From positions 20,994-84,993 of the forward strand of contig JAKCWW010000043.1 of the NCBI GenBank assembly GCA_026260175.1: a DNA stretch of 64,000 bases, read 5' to 3'. The translations under genes and the position numbers were made by a program. The DNA is from Reticulitermes lucifugus. Lineage: Eukaryota; Arthropoda; Insecta; Blattodea; Rhinotermitidae. The notes beneath the pieces are model-generated. The model did not search any database. It was not told the origin of the DNA and worked only from the letters and a program-made list of their open reading frames with translations. Positions 1 through 12,500 of the stretch are shown one piece after another (position 1 is the stretch's first letter; each line of letters opens with the position of its first letter).

Positions 1-10
1 GGGGGGGGGG

Positions 11-125
11 TCAAAGTCGGTCTGAAGTTTGGGTGAAAAAAATATTTCTTGCCCTTGCCGGTAGTCGAACCCCGGATCGTCCAGCCCATAACGTATTTAC
101 TATGCCGACTGTACTATCTCGGCTG
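11..125 (-). repeat. tRNA-derived SINE, family A, head fragment
   Basis: Antisense copy of the promoter end of a SINE seen eight times in this window. It contains gtcgaaccccggatcgtcca, the complement of a tRNA-type B box, and matches 7740-7843. It is cut by the window edge. Confidence 0.7.
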
Positions 126-2017
126 CAGACTATTACTTGCACTGCACCAAGTGAATTCTGTGGGCGAGAAAAAATATTGTAAAATGAGGCGGAAACGAAA
201 ACTAAGAATTTCACAGAGAGATCTGCTTGGACATTTATTGTTTAGTGTCTGTACCATTCCGCTTTAAAACGTGTTTCCATTCAATCCCGGCGCCGTTGTG
301 TATAAGTCTTGTAATATGATTAATTTTCTTGGTTCTATAGGAATAGGTGAAAACATTTTGCTGAGAAGTTCACGTGGGATGTTAGAGAATTACAGCTATT
401 GGCCTCACTGCCCTTGAAAAACGGTGGCACTGCAGTGGATGATGTCACAGTCTGGAGGCGTATTTATAGTACAGTCCGCCGCAAAGATGGCCATAGAACT
501 CATTTAATTGAGGCACAATCGTTTTTAATGGCGGCCCTTGATCTTAGCAGTGCTGGAGTTGAATTTCACTATTCTGACCACTCACCATCACATAGTGCCG
601 AGATTAAGTGGAGCTGAATCTTTTATCATCTTCTTGGCGTGATTTGTAGTATACGTTGTTATGGTACTCTTATTCCTGGGAATAAACGTTCCGCAGAAGC
701 CAGGTTCCGTTGTTGACAGGTATTACGTTAGTACAAACTACAGGATGGAAATTCAAGAAGAGCAATCGTTACAGTTACCTAGGATACTATCCCGGCAAGA
801 ACTGAACCCACGACCTTCCATTTCGAAGTGATTTCATGACCGCTTGCAGGCTCATACTCGTATGTTGAATAGAAGTTAACAACTCCGAAGGTGGATTGGC
901 TGCCTGCCAAACCAGGTATCTCAGCACTGCAAGGACATTGAAGGAAGCCAAAACGTTTTTGGCTTATTGACTTTGATTTAAACTTGGAGTGGTAAATAGC
1001 CTGTGCTTGTCTGCCCTCCCATATGTCTGGTTAATAGACCTGTTGGTGTATTTAACAGTCTTTGATCTTTAGACCTGCCTAAGAGATGAACCTGGTGTTC
1101 AGTCGTCATCCTAATTACCCACCGGTAGCTATATTTTTCTCGTTGCGTCTTGTGAAGGAGTACTCTGTTAAGTAATGTGCCCTGAGTTCGTTTTGTTCTG
1201 GATAGAAACCCTGTACGTGTGAACCCTTTCATGCGGTGGCACATCACAGTATACTTCAGTGGAATCCGATCGCAATCTTGCGGCACTGCGCAGAGAACGA
1301 ATTTCAGTCGCTGTACTTCGATTTGCCCGCAGGAGGTACCGGAGGGTTGTCATGTTAGCTGGTTACAAGCTTACAGTGCGCCGTTAATTCTATACCGCTT
1401 TGTACTATTAACCGAAGAAAACGTTGCCCTCCACTGAATACTGGCACTGTACTGTGGCACGGTCGAAGATAGTAAGTTAACCTTAGTTAAGGACGTGAAA
1501 TAGTGTACAGTTCGTTGAAGTGCATTTGGAAGAGATATTAAATTTAGTAAAAATGATGCACTGAGGCAAGAGCACAAACCCATGTATTAGAATGAGAGGC
1601 GACTCTGCTGCAGGCATACGAGTATTTGCGCCCTCCAACTGCCTGTGCCGGGAACGTCTCATATTCCGCCAAGGAGGCTGCCCACGCACACAGCTGCCAT
1701 AAGATTGCGATCCAACCTCAACTATCCACCTACCAGATGATGTCCCAATTCGTGAAGTTTTGCGTTTGTGAGTGAAGGCTCCCTACGCCGGAATACGTCA
1801 CAAGGGTGTGGAGGTACAGCTTCACGCATCCGGCCACTTATCCCCGGAAAAATAATTCCATTCTCGTTTAGATTGTTCAGTGAGTGGGCTCCGCGGACGG
1901 TTTCAACGCGGTGGCGACGAAGGGATTTCTGTCGTTCAGTCCGTAACTGATTACCATATGGACTGGACTCTTTCGGTCCCACATAAACCGTACCCAGTGT
2001 TCCTTGCAGTAAACTAG

Positions 2018-2434
2018 TTTACAATATTTATTCCAACAACTGCATAATAATAAGACAATAGTTTTTAAATATGTGACACTCCTACATATTTCGGTCATTA
2101 GCCACAGAAGAGTACGCAATCAAGGACCCTGTTGTTAATTATTAGTTAGTGAGATGGTTGGGCTACCTGCGGCAAAGGCTGCTCCCACTCCCCTTTCTGC
2201 TTTAGTTCATTCTTGGATTTGTACAAACAATAAAATATTTAATATATCCTACCCCAGCAATAGAAATATGGAAAGAAAGCTAAACAAAAGAAACCCCAAC
2301 CAAAATTAAGCATTCAAGCAATTACCGTAAAAACCAAAGACAAGGGAAAAGAAAGGCCGAAACATGTGGGAGGAGTGTCATATATTTATAAACTGTAGTC
2401 TTTCATTATTGTGCATTTGGAATAAATATTGTGT
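2018..2434. mobile_element. foldback element with ~80-bp inverted arms
   Basis: Left arm 2018-2097 (acaatatttattccaa ... tatttcggtc) pairs with right arm 2355-2434 (ggccgaaacatgtggg ... ttggaataaatattgt) at roughly 80 percent identity. The inner ends carry the motif ACATGTTTCGGYC shared with 55845-56050 and 7999-8016. No coding capacity; a non-autonomous DNA element is likely. Confidence 0.7.
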
Positions 2435-2437
2435 ACC

Positions 2438-2439
2438 CG

Positions 2440-2474
<35 letters not shown>

Positions 2475-2569
2475 GCTTTTCGTGTACATATCTGTTGCAT
2501 TGTAGTTACTCGAACTTTTTAACGGGCGAGCATTTTAGGAAGAGAGAATAAATGAGAACTGACAGGCAA

Positions 2570-2602
<33 letters not shown>

Positions 2603-2810
2603 TCATTTCACTTCTTTATTAATGTGCTAGTACAACAGCCGTAAGGCCAATTACAGAGACAGGACAGGGACATGATAAAATTACATAAATAACAAGCAAC
2701 GAACGAAAACATAGAAAAGAGGTAATAAGAAGTCAATCTAATGAGAGCATTAATAATAATTATTATTATTATATTATTATATTGTTATATAATAATTATT
2801 ATTATTATAG
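2438..2810. repeat. ATT/AAT trinucleotide repeats
   Basis: ATT runs at about 2440-2471, AAT runs at about 2572-2601, and interrupted AAT/ATT blocks at about 2750-2808 that can pair with each other. Confidence 0.85.
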
Positions 2811-3394
2811 AAATGTCTGTCCTGAAAAAGAGCAGCGATTGGCTGTGATTTCCAGTGACCAGGCAGTAACATTTTATGAAGGCCTGTGAGGTGATAAAAC
2901 AGGACTGAACAAGATGTCACTGCTGTTAGCCAAACTTGTGGACTGTTGTTATGTAAAAGGTGTTTGAATTCGGAATGTCACGTCTGCACACCGTCTGAGA
3001 CGCAGTGCCTCAATAGGTACACGGCTCCGCTAGTGCATTCGATTATGCGACTGCTGCTTGCAGCCTCTGACATTGTTCCTGCAGTTTGCCTCCGTTACAA
3101 CGGACGGTGTCGCATCCTTCCACTGCAAGGACTGCAGGCCATCTGCGTACGATGTAGCAGAAAATTGTATTCTTGTGATAAGCACGTGAGGTTTTCGATC
3201 CGTAATAAGTTCATGTTTACTTCTGAGGAGGAAATGAAGCTGGTGGAGTCATGTAGTGTGTCGTGTAATAAAATGTTTTAAATATAACGTGCGTGAATAA
3301 TAAAATTCATTCAGGAGTGGAGCCGGGTGTGCTGATATTTGCTTTCCTTAACCATTTAACCGATTTTCGTTAAGTTTCGTATAAGCGGTATACC

Positions 3395-3600
3395 GTATGA
3401 GGCCACCCCAGCGTACTTTTTAGGCGCGTTCGCATAGTCGCGAAAAGCGCTTAGTAGCTTCGTCATGTCCGTCCGTCTGTCCGCATGTATCAGCGCGGCT
3501 CGCACCGGACGGATTTCCCTTAAATTTTATATTGGGGACTTTTATGAAAACCTGTAGAGAAAATCCAAATTTGGTTAAAATTGGGAAAACATGTCGGGTA
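3395..3600 (+). repeat. dispersed repeat sharing a block with 53325-53500
   Basis: The stretch with gcttcgtcatgtccgtccgt, then an AT-rich stretch around attggggactttta, recurs at 53400-53480 (gcttcgtcatgtctggctgt, attggggatttttact). The family is unknown to me. Confidence 0.5.
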
Positions 3601-6600
3601 CTTTACGTCAGACCTGAGTAGGTTTTATTATTGCCGGCGACATTAAATCGCTATACAAACACACTCTCGAGTGAAGTGGTTGGTATCAGGCTGTTAGGAT
3701 AGCCGAGGAGGTATAAACACTACACGAACGCGCCAAAATGTTGCGTTATACGCACATTAACTATCTTGTTTTTAACTTTCTGCGATTAGTAATAACATGG
3801 CGGATGCGCTAACTTCTGAGATGGGAGCGACTCTTAATTTGTGATCTTGATATGATGCATGGTAATACGAGGTGAGGTTTTTACATAACGAGACTGCGCT
3901 CACAGTTTGTGGCCTTGACAATTGATAATCGAAGTAAATATATACAGGGACATTAATTTATCTGAATGTTCCAATCACTCTTGACCCAGAACGTTTCGTG
4001 TGACAGCATGCATCGCATCTTTCGCTGCTATTCCAGTTTGCCGTGAGTCGGGATACACGCGCCTTAGTTCAGAGTATTACAGTTGATATTAGGCCTTTAC
4101 GTAGTACCATGTTTAGTGAATATGCTGGAAATGATTTCCTTTGCCTCGGGGACATCCCTCATATTTAACGTGGACGTTTCGTAAGTTAAGCGAGCCGGTG
4201 GGAAGTGCTTGGTGACAGTTGTCCGATTGATCTCTCTCTGCTGGTTACCACTGAGTCTTCTCCCAGTCGCATGCCAAACTGCAGCACTGTCGGATATTAC
4301 CGTTTTTCGTAAACATCGTATTAACTTCTCGTGATAGTGCTTGATAAATAAAATTGAATGAGTACACATCAAATTTCTTGCTAACGTGAAGAAAATTGCC
4401 ACCAAAACCTTCAGTTTGTTACCGAGGTGTATGGAGAAGACATCAGAGTTACGTAAGCGCTCTCAGAAAGTGACGTCAGGGGATGCTTCGAGGCCTGGAT
4501 GACTGGAGCGGCGTGTGTTCTTCTGATGGAAATTGCTTTGTGAAAGCGGTCATTTTATGATGAAAACTAATATCGTTATCTAATGGCCACACTCAACAGA
4601 TCTTCGGAAAGTATGTAACTTCTGTTTAAGTAATTTGTTTAGAACGCAGTCGTGTGGGCACCGTGCCAGATTTTCTTTTTGATGTCGGTTTGATGGATGT
4701 AGGAATGTGAAATTTCATGTAGAGATAATCATAAACTTATTTTACACATTGTTTATGGCATATTGTTTGTAAGTCAACAGTTAGCGATATAGTGACTGTG
4801 CGAAAGTTCTTCAGAAAGGTAATGTACATGTAATAACAACAACAGTACTAGATCAGTAGGAATGTAAGTATATTTAATATGAATCGAGAAGGTTGCTTGT
4901 TATTAAAATTTTCATCACACACATGTGCAGAACCTATGTGATCACTGCGAACACAGCTACATTCTGTTGCAGTAATCGTACCACCTCCTTTTCGTTGCAT
5001 CTGACGCTGCAACCGTTGCCTGCAGCAGTCTGTCGGTTTTACAGCATTAGCAGAACTGTGTCTTTTAACAAGTCTGATCGATGGGCTAGTGCTGGTTATT
5101 CAAGAGTACGACTTTGACCTTGGTAGTGGTTTCGCAGTGGGAAGTCAGCCTGTTAGATGTTTATGACCAATAACCAGTGTATAGCAGTTCAAATACATGT
5201 GGATGAAGTGCAGCCGTGTCTTGTGAGAGCGAGTCGATTTTCTTAGGCGAGGTAGAATTTTGTGCTGTGTTAGAGCTGTGCGTGCATTTGACTCTTAGGC
5301 TTCTTATACACTGCACATCAAACCGCGTCCAGTGGAAAGCGACAGAGACGTTTTTGACAGGATTTGTATGTTTTTTCTGCAAGCTTCGCCCATATATAAG
5401 GGGTTCCCCTCCCTCACACACGCTGTCAAGGCCGAAGCTTTACTCCTGAGTAACGTTCAGTACTCTCTTTGAATGCGTTCGTCGCGATGTAAAACGTAAC
5501 TGACCTGTTATGTCGGGGTTCTCAAACCCAGAGTCGCGAGTTTTCCGATATGTCATGAACGCACAGAATAATGCAGCGAACTTGGTGTCTTAAATTGTGT
5601 GCGAAGTACGTACTGGTACTATCTGAGTGGCAAGGCCAGTGTATATTACGATTGTGGGTGGGTTGTAGGTAGAGAAGGTTGAGAACAGCTGCGTTACATG
5701 TACAGACGGCTATGCGTATTGCTAAAGATATCATCTTACGAACCGAACGTCTCGGCGTAATGATTAGCATGAGTGTTTAATACAAATTAATAAATTTAAA
5801 TTCCAGTTTCACAGCGATTGTTTTCCGTCATTCCATGTTCCTGCAGGAAAACCGGAGTATAGTACTACTATAAGAAGATCATAATGTATAATTTTCACGT
5901 GAATAGTAAAACATTGCTGAAAAGTTCCTAAATGAAGTGATAAGGAAATACGAAAAACAGTGCGAACCTATTTCATATTTCGGCCTACGTGATACGTACA
6001 TAGTCCTACTTAGGACGCGCGCCACACTATCAAATCTTTTACTGGTCGGTTATAGTTTATAGCATAAAAGGATGAGCAATGCTGGCCGAAATGATTTTCT
6101 GAGAGAGAGAGGTGGGGACGTATTGCTTCCCTCAGAGTGAAACAACCATACAAAAAAGCGGGTGTTACGAACGAGTTGGCCCCACAGCTGTCTGACTTGT
6201 GATTCATCTTGGCAGGGGGAGGCATTACGTAACTACTGCCCAAAAATAGCCTTCGCTGTCGGGTCTGCGCTGGTGCTTTGACATGGCCGTGTGGCCCAGC
6301 TGATACAAAAGGAGACTTTTGGGATATTTCGGGCTGACGTATTTCCAACCACTCGAATGTGAGATGGTTGTTGATTGTGAAATATTGATGTGTTGGTGAA
6401 TGATCTGTAACTTGGTGAGATTCTGACTGCATCGGTGTGGGTTTAGTACCAAGGTAACTTAACAAATGAAACGATGAAAAGGCTGAATATCATATTGAAG
6501 GCCTGGGTTCAAATCTAGGGTGGTAGTAGTCGTGCCATAAGTCTGGCGATGAAACAATGAATTCACACCCCGAAGGCCTGTATGCGATTTGTCAAGGACA

Positions 6601-6977
6601 GTGACACTAAGATAGATTGTTCTTCGAGAACTTAAATTTTTACCTGCGAACTGTTCCATCGATGTTTTCTGTTACCGACCTCTGAGGTGTGCTAGGTGTG
6701 TCTCACCTGTCAACGCGCGATAATCTTAGCAGCAGGTGGGGCTTCAGCTTTTGTCTGAAACTTGGCTACACTCCGAATGATGTGGGAGTGGAGGTGTAAT
6801 GTTTCATCGATTGATATCGAACGTCTCGTGGAGGTGAGTTCTTGGAGATACTTTGAGAATTAGCAAAGTTTAAATATCCAGAAACGACCAAAGCAGAACC
6901 AGCTCCGTGGAACAACATCCTTCTGTGGCAGCTAATGGTCGATCAGCCAAGCAAGAAATTTATCACCTTTTATAGGA

Positions 6978-7150
6978 TCCGAAAATTCATTACCGTAAGC
7001 CCAACGTTGGAACCTGTCTTGGGTCAGATAAATCCACTTCACACCCACATACTCTTATCTTCTAACATCGCGTTTAATATTATCCTTCCAGTTGTGCCTA
7101 CCTGTCCAGAGTGGTCTCTTCCTTGCGGGTTTTCAAAAGAGAATGTACGC
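6978..7150 (-). mobile_element. LINE reverse-transcriptase C-terminal fragment
   Basis: Read on the minus strand, this is a degraded copy of the tail of a non-LTR retrotransposon ORF whose consensus ends LAQDRDQWRALVNTVMNLR. The + strand shows its complement (cattaccgtaag..., cctgtcttgggtcag..., aatattatccttccagttg). Related fragments lie at 13540, 31885, 53018, 54460 and 62715 (minus) and at 11380 and 19170 (plus). Confidence 0.55.
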
Positions 7151-7559
7151 ATTTACCTGGAGGAACTGCGGAAAATGCGAAAACCTTCAGGCGTGATAGC
7201 CGGTCGCCTGGCTGACATTCGTGTCTGGGATCTTGCAGAAGATGATTATCAAATATCAGTTACCACACCGCAACTTTCAACAGCATTGTAATGCTGGAGG
7301 AATTTTGTGAAATAAGATCCTGGACTCTGGTTACACTGAGATAATGTTTGCCGACTTTTATCTTTGTTAAACTTTATGTTTGAGTCGTTTGGACAAACTT
7401 AACTTTTTCGTGAGGAAATAGTTACAGCAGAGTCGTGGTTGACGCGGTAGCTAGGTTCCTGACTACCGCATATAATCAGAATACCCACCTTCTGACCCAC
7501 CTATTCTCCCTTAAATGAGTAAAACGAATTTTCGAGTGTGTTGGTATGTGTATATATGT

Positions 7560-7843
7560 TAAGGGTAAAGCTGTCCCGTAACATGCCAAACAGGCACTGA
7601 GGGGAGGTAGACGTAAAGCTCTGCCCATACTCAACCTCGGCACTAGATGGGGATGGGTGGTCAACGCCACACCTCGACCGCTTTACCCCCGAGAAAGAGA
7701 CCCGGTACCCCTTGTACAGGTGGCTGGGTGGGCCTCGGAGCCGGCCTGGATGGGTCCGGAAATTCTCGCCTCTACCGGGGTTCGAGCCCCGGACCGTCCA
7801 GTCCGTAGCGAGTTGCTATATCGACTACATTATCCCGGCCACC
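7560..7843 (-). repeat. tRNA-derived SINE, family A, near full length
   Basis: Antisense copy. The tail side begins ccgtaacatgcc and the head side ends with the complement of a B box (ggttcgagccccggaccgtc) and tatcgactacattatcccgg. It keeps many CpGs, as expected in the CpG-rich flank. Confidence 0.75.
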
Positions 7844-7934
7844 CGTATGTATACGTAGTTACAAGTATTTTTCTGGTGGAAGTAGTATGAAAACAGTAAT
7901 ACAACAAATGCGGTACTGTGCAGGATACAAAACA

Positions 7935-8423
7935 GATCAAATAGATTAAAAGTTTTAGACACCAACATATGCATTATATTCTCATAAGTAAGTCAATTAC
8001 CTCTACATGTTTCGGCCTTTAACAAGCCATCCTCAGGGGGTCAAAGTTTTACATATGCTTTACATCCATTAGTTCAATTTTAAACACCTCTTACATCCAC
8101 AAAGAATAAAATAAAATATTGATACCCAATGGATTATGGTATCATTATGTCCAGCTGTCGAATTATGTAAAATCCAGGGGATGTGTTTTATTAGTCTTTC
8201 ATAAAAGGTTAAAAGTTTCTTTAAAAATTACATATCTATNGTTGTTTATAAATTAATGGCAGTCCTGTTTTNTATACATGTTNTCTCAAGTAGGTTGAAG
8301 TTACCCTGTATTATGTTGCTACGTGTCCTGTGTTGTGATCTGCACCGGCTGGTTGCGTTGTGACGTGTCAGAACGCTGTCACAACGCAACCACGGTGAAC
8401 ATAACGTGAAAAGATCAAATAGA
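7935..8423. repeat. possible insertion flanked by 12-bp direct repeat
   Basis: agatcaaataga occurs at 7935-7946 and again at 8412-8423. Between them lie tacatgtttcggcctttaac and agccatcctcagg, the motif pair typical of the foldback family, and a perfect hairpin at 8351-8391. It could be one inserted element with a target duplication; the boundaries are tentative. Single N calls lie at 8240, 8272 and 8283. Confidence 0.35.
8343..8398. repeat. CpG-rich hairpin
   Basis: GGTTGCGTTGTGAC at 8351-8364 pairs perfectly with GTCACAACGCAACC at 8378-8391 around a 13-base loop. CACCG at 8343-8347 and CGGTG at 8394-8398 extend the stem past a small bulge. Confidence 0.8.
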
Positions 8424-9409
8424 ATTTAATAATAATCAAATGCCGGGTCCGGTGATTCGCTGTCCCGAGAAGTCAGTGTGCAGGCTCTTCCCGTGTTCTT
8501 TTGAATAAAATGGTTACCTGTAACTGCCTTTCTTTACGTTTCAACTCATAGTGCAGTTCTTGAAATGGGCGTAAATCCATTTTGAGTACCTGGTTAATAT
8601 TTAGTCACCGGCCGCGTATACACGAATGCGCGTAATAATATTTCGCGTAAAACTCCTCTGCCGTGTTTATTTCGTACACAGTCACGTGGTTAAAGAAGTT
8701 GTAACAAGCAGGTTGGTGTATCAGTAATGTAGTAGACTTGTATTTGTGACACGTACAAAGTAATAAGAGGTTTTGGGAAGAATTTCAAAATGTCCATCAG
8801 CTGCATGTGTGTAGCCAGAATAGGCGACGGGCTGTGGGACTGAGGACTCAGGGTTTGGTTCCAAGCAGGAGCAAGAGATTTTTCACTTCTCCAGAACATG
8901 TGGACTGGCTCTAGGGCTTGCCCTTCTGTTCAGTGGGTACTGGGGGTGAAGCTGCCGGAACATGAAGCTGACTACAGCTCCAACATACCTTAATGGAATG
9001 CACAGGGACAGCTATTTTTACTTTTTTTCATGTTTATGGAATGGAATTTGTAAAGTACTTTCAAACAAACACCTGCAGGAAGATGCTTTTGAGGAGGTGT
9101 AAGAAGCAGTTTCTGTCTGCAGACCAAGAGTTAGTGGTGAAGAGGATACATAGTTTTCAGTGTATTTTACTAATTTCACGCATTCTTGCAAGAAGGGTAT
9201 ATATATTCTATTTTCACTATGTAACTGAAATAGATTGTGGTAACTGCTGATGGTTTCACAGACTGTGTGGCACCATATATCAGCATGTGTGCGATCTGTT
9301 TTACAACAGATATGGGTCGCATGAAACATAGCACGGTGCATGGTGTTTCCATTTGTACAAGTGTCAATGTTTATGGGGACTTCAAAATTGTGTGTGTGTG
9401 CTGTTCCAG

Positions 9410-9557
9410 GTATCAGCCTAGAGAACAATCTGACCATCAGCTCAATGGGGCCACAGTCTCCCCTTGATATGAAACCTGACACAGCCAACTTGCTTGGCTC
9501 TGGCAACTTCAGTCCCACAGGAGGTGGAGGGGGTGGAGGTGGACCTAACAGCCCCAA
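9410..9557 (+). CDS. usp: usp exon a: A/B domain
   Basis: Encodes residues 1-50 of the visible protein, opening [20 protein letters not shown], a conserved N-terminal block of insect RXR/Usp. The exon starts with the last two bases (GT) of a split codon after acceptor ttccag, and ends with two bases (AA) of an Asn codon before gtaagt. A run of eight Gly codons (residues 38-45, mixed GGA/GGT/GGG) precedes PNSP. An internal ATG (residue 13) could serve a shorter isoform, but nothing in the sequence proves it is used. Confidence 0.92.
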
Positions 9558-12500
9558 GTAAGTTGCTTATTTCTAGCACAGGTCCTTGTTCACGGTTAAT
9601 GAACCTGGCTCTTCAGAAACAAGAAACTGTTAGAAGCTGAGATGGGTAAACAAATGCCCTAGCTCCATGACAGTTTGGATGTTGCTCTGTGGCCAACCTG
9701 GAATCAGTAACCAACTGTCAGGTAACTGGAATGGGGCAACAGACCTTGATGATGATCTGTACATGGTGTTGTGTTTGTACTGAATGTTAGAATCTAGAAG
9801 ACTGCTTATATACAAATACACATAATGAACAGTGAAATAAAAAATAAAGAGAATCTGCATGAAAAAGTAAACATCATGGATCCCAGACTCAGGGAATGTG
9901 GTGCACACAAGCTTTGGTTCATACACTGCATGTGTTAATAATGCTAATGCCAGACCGATGGCTGACGTCTGCTTCGTACCTTGTTCATGCTACTGATAAT
10001 AGATATGGCATGGTTGTTTTTAACAGCATGACATTGATGTTTAGGTCTATTGAAGTTCATTGTTTGTTTCAGAAGTTACATGCAACACAAGCATGTGTAG
10101 GTATGTTGACTTCTAAACAGTTCCTGACATTTCAAAAGAGTAAAGGTTCTGTCAAACCCAAGCATGAAGTAGGAGTGCTAACCATTGTAATGACATTGTC
10201 ATATGTCATCCAGATTATGGAGCCATAATCTTAGCAGTGACACAAGTTCGTGTAGCAGTAACACTCAAGAACTGTATTCAGGTAATATCTGATTCAGGAA
10301 TTTGCCACATTAGTTACTGTTCTGACTGAGGTTTTTTATGGTTTTCCTCCATTTCTTCCATCAGCAGGGTGGTCTTTTTTAAACAGACCATGGTTGTCTC
10401 CCGTAAATCCTACCTGCTCACTATTCATAATCCTCTTTCCATCTTATGTGATAATGTGCAATTGAAACAGTGCCATTGAATAACTCACGCAACTGGTAAG
10501 TAAAGTTGCAGCACTCATTTGTTGTTGCTAATGTTTCAGCTCATTTGGCATTGGCCACAGCAGTGTTCTCAGTAATTCAACAGCTGGTGCGCAGTCAAAA
10601 AACACATCAGCATCATCACCATACCCGCCTAATCACCCATTGAGTGGCTCAAAACACCTGTGCTCCATTTGTGGGGACCGAGCCAGTGGGAAACATTATG
10701 GCGTGTACAGGTATGTGGCATCAAAAGCTTTGTCTGTCACACGGATGAATTCAGATTGAAGAGGATGGTACAAAAAGGTTTATATCTGAGACATGAAGTT
10801 GTGTGGATTTAGTGGAAATTGCATGCCATTGTGTTCTTGTAAACTTCACATAACATTGAACTTCGCTTTATATAACATTGAACTTCACTTTATATTCACC
10901 GTGCATCTTTGTATAATTGATTATTTCTACCAACAAATGCACCAAGACAAGTTTGTCACTGTTTTCTTTATTGAAAGAGTGCCCCAATATGCATTTTGGC
11001 AATTATATTGCCATCATCAGGGGTTTTTTTTAAGTGAGATGTTACATAGACCAATTCTCAAGTTATGTCATAACAGTGAGTCAATATATGTTATATTACC
11101 ACTTCATAAAATTTTGTATAATTAGTGGTATTGTTAAGTTGCTAAAAGTTATTAAAATTAACAGTAAAATCAATTGGTATATATAAACTACTTGCTGTAG
11201 TATACTTTATTAATTAATTTTAATAACCTTTAGCAACTTAACAATACCACTAACTTATATAAATGAAGGAAGTTATAGGTAGATGTTGCATATTAAGAAA
11301 ATAAGCAGTAACACGTAAAAATGGATGGAAAGCCCACTGTGCCTTGTGAAACCTTGGCATAGTTGGGAGATGAGTGGAACATAGAGCATAGGTGGAGGAG
11401 ATGAGAAATGCATGCAAATCGTGGTCAGAAAGCCAGATGGGAAGAGACAACTTGGGAAACCAAGGACAGGTAGATTGAGGAAATTAAAGAATATCTTCAA
11501 GAAGTAGGATGCAGGGATTTAAGGTGAATTAAAGTGGCTCATGAAGTATCCAGTGATGTGCTTTAATGAACATAGTAATAATCTTTTGCATTTCATAAAA
11601 GGTGAGGGTTTCTTTGGCCATCTGAGTGACTGTCAGTTGTTTTAAAAAAGACCCTGCACAGTGAAGGTGTTAGATAGGCACAGATGGAAGTTGTGGTAAA
11701 GTAGAGATTAGAGTACCACAATGTGAATTTGTGCACCGAATTCTGTGAGCTGAGGTTGGAGTGGGTGTTTGGTGGGTTGTATGAAAAGCACACAATCCCT
11801 TATGGTTCCATAACTGTGGGGTTAGTAAGCTTAATGTCTTATTTAACAGGGATTGAGTGTTTAATGAACAAAAGGTGAAGCAACATGTTTGAATGTAAGG
11901 CACATTAAGTAACAGAAAATTGCAGAAAATTACACAGTGAAAAGTTCTGAATGTATACTTTTCACTTTATACAAGTATTTTTGGAGGATTGTCTCAGGAA
12001 GGTTAAGATCTGAAAGATGTGTTGGCTTGCATGGGAGAAATAAGATCCATATAAAAGTTTTTTGGAAAACGTCAAGTGAAGAGACATTACAGTGGATTTT
12101 TATAAAACAGACAGTCTGAAGTTTTGAACTGAACTCACAGTCGGTTTCAGTGACACTCTCTTCTGATGGTTGTGAAACCACAGGGAATATTTCTCACTTA
12201 GTTAACTAGTTGTTCATATGCAATATTTGTGGAAATATGTGTGAAAGTTCTGTATGAGATGACATATGAAGTGGACCAAGATTCAGGTTGCCTTGTAAAT
12301 TTGCTTTGAAAATTCGGTGTAGACAAAATTTTTTATGAAGGGAAAGTTGTTGCATGCAGATTTACAGAAAAAAATGCCAAATACAATGGTAAGCATGTGT
12401 TTGCCCCCAGTCATTTTTTGTTTATGCTTTTTTTATTTATGCCCACTTTTTCAGGAATGCAGCTAGGGCATAAAACAAGAGCTGGGTGTATTCTGTAATC

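Larger units (their letters stand above)
1..8700. other. 5' flank, CpG-rich, no recognised exon
   Basis: No open frame here resembles a known protein. The stretch holds SINE pieces (11-125, 7560-7843), a foldback element (2018-2434), ATT/AAT repeats and a LINE tail (6978-7150). CpG is frequent, 40 in 3361-3900 by hand count. The usp promoter and start-codon exon may lie here or further upstream; I could not place them. Confidence 0.6.

Noticed and set aside
6010-6465. 151-residue open frame on the minus strand
   Set aside because: No recognisable motif and no splice or codon evidence; likely chance in CpG-rich DNA.
9018-9557. 179-residue open frame on the minus strand
   Set aside because: It is antisense to the usp A/B exon and its upstream intron. 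The Pro run is the complement of the Gly codons. No family resemblance.
10793-11125. 110-residue open frame in the large intron
   Set aside because: Low-complexity composition; overlaps foldback-like repeat sequence and the palindrome.
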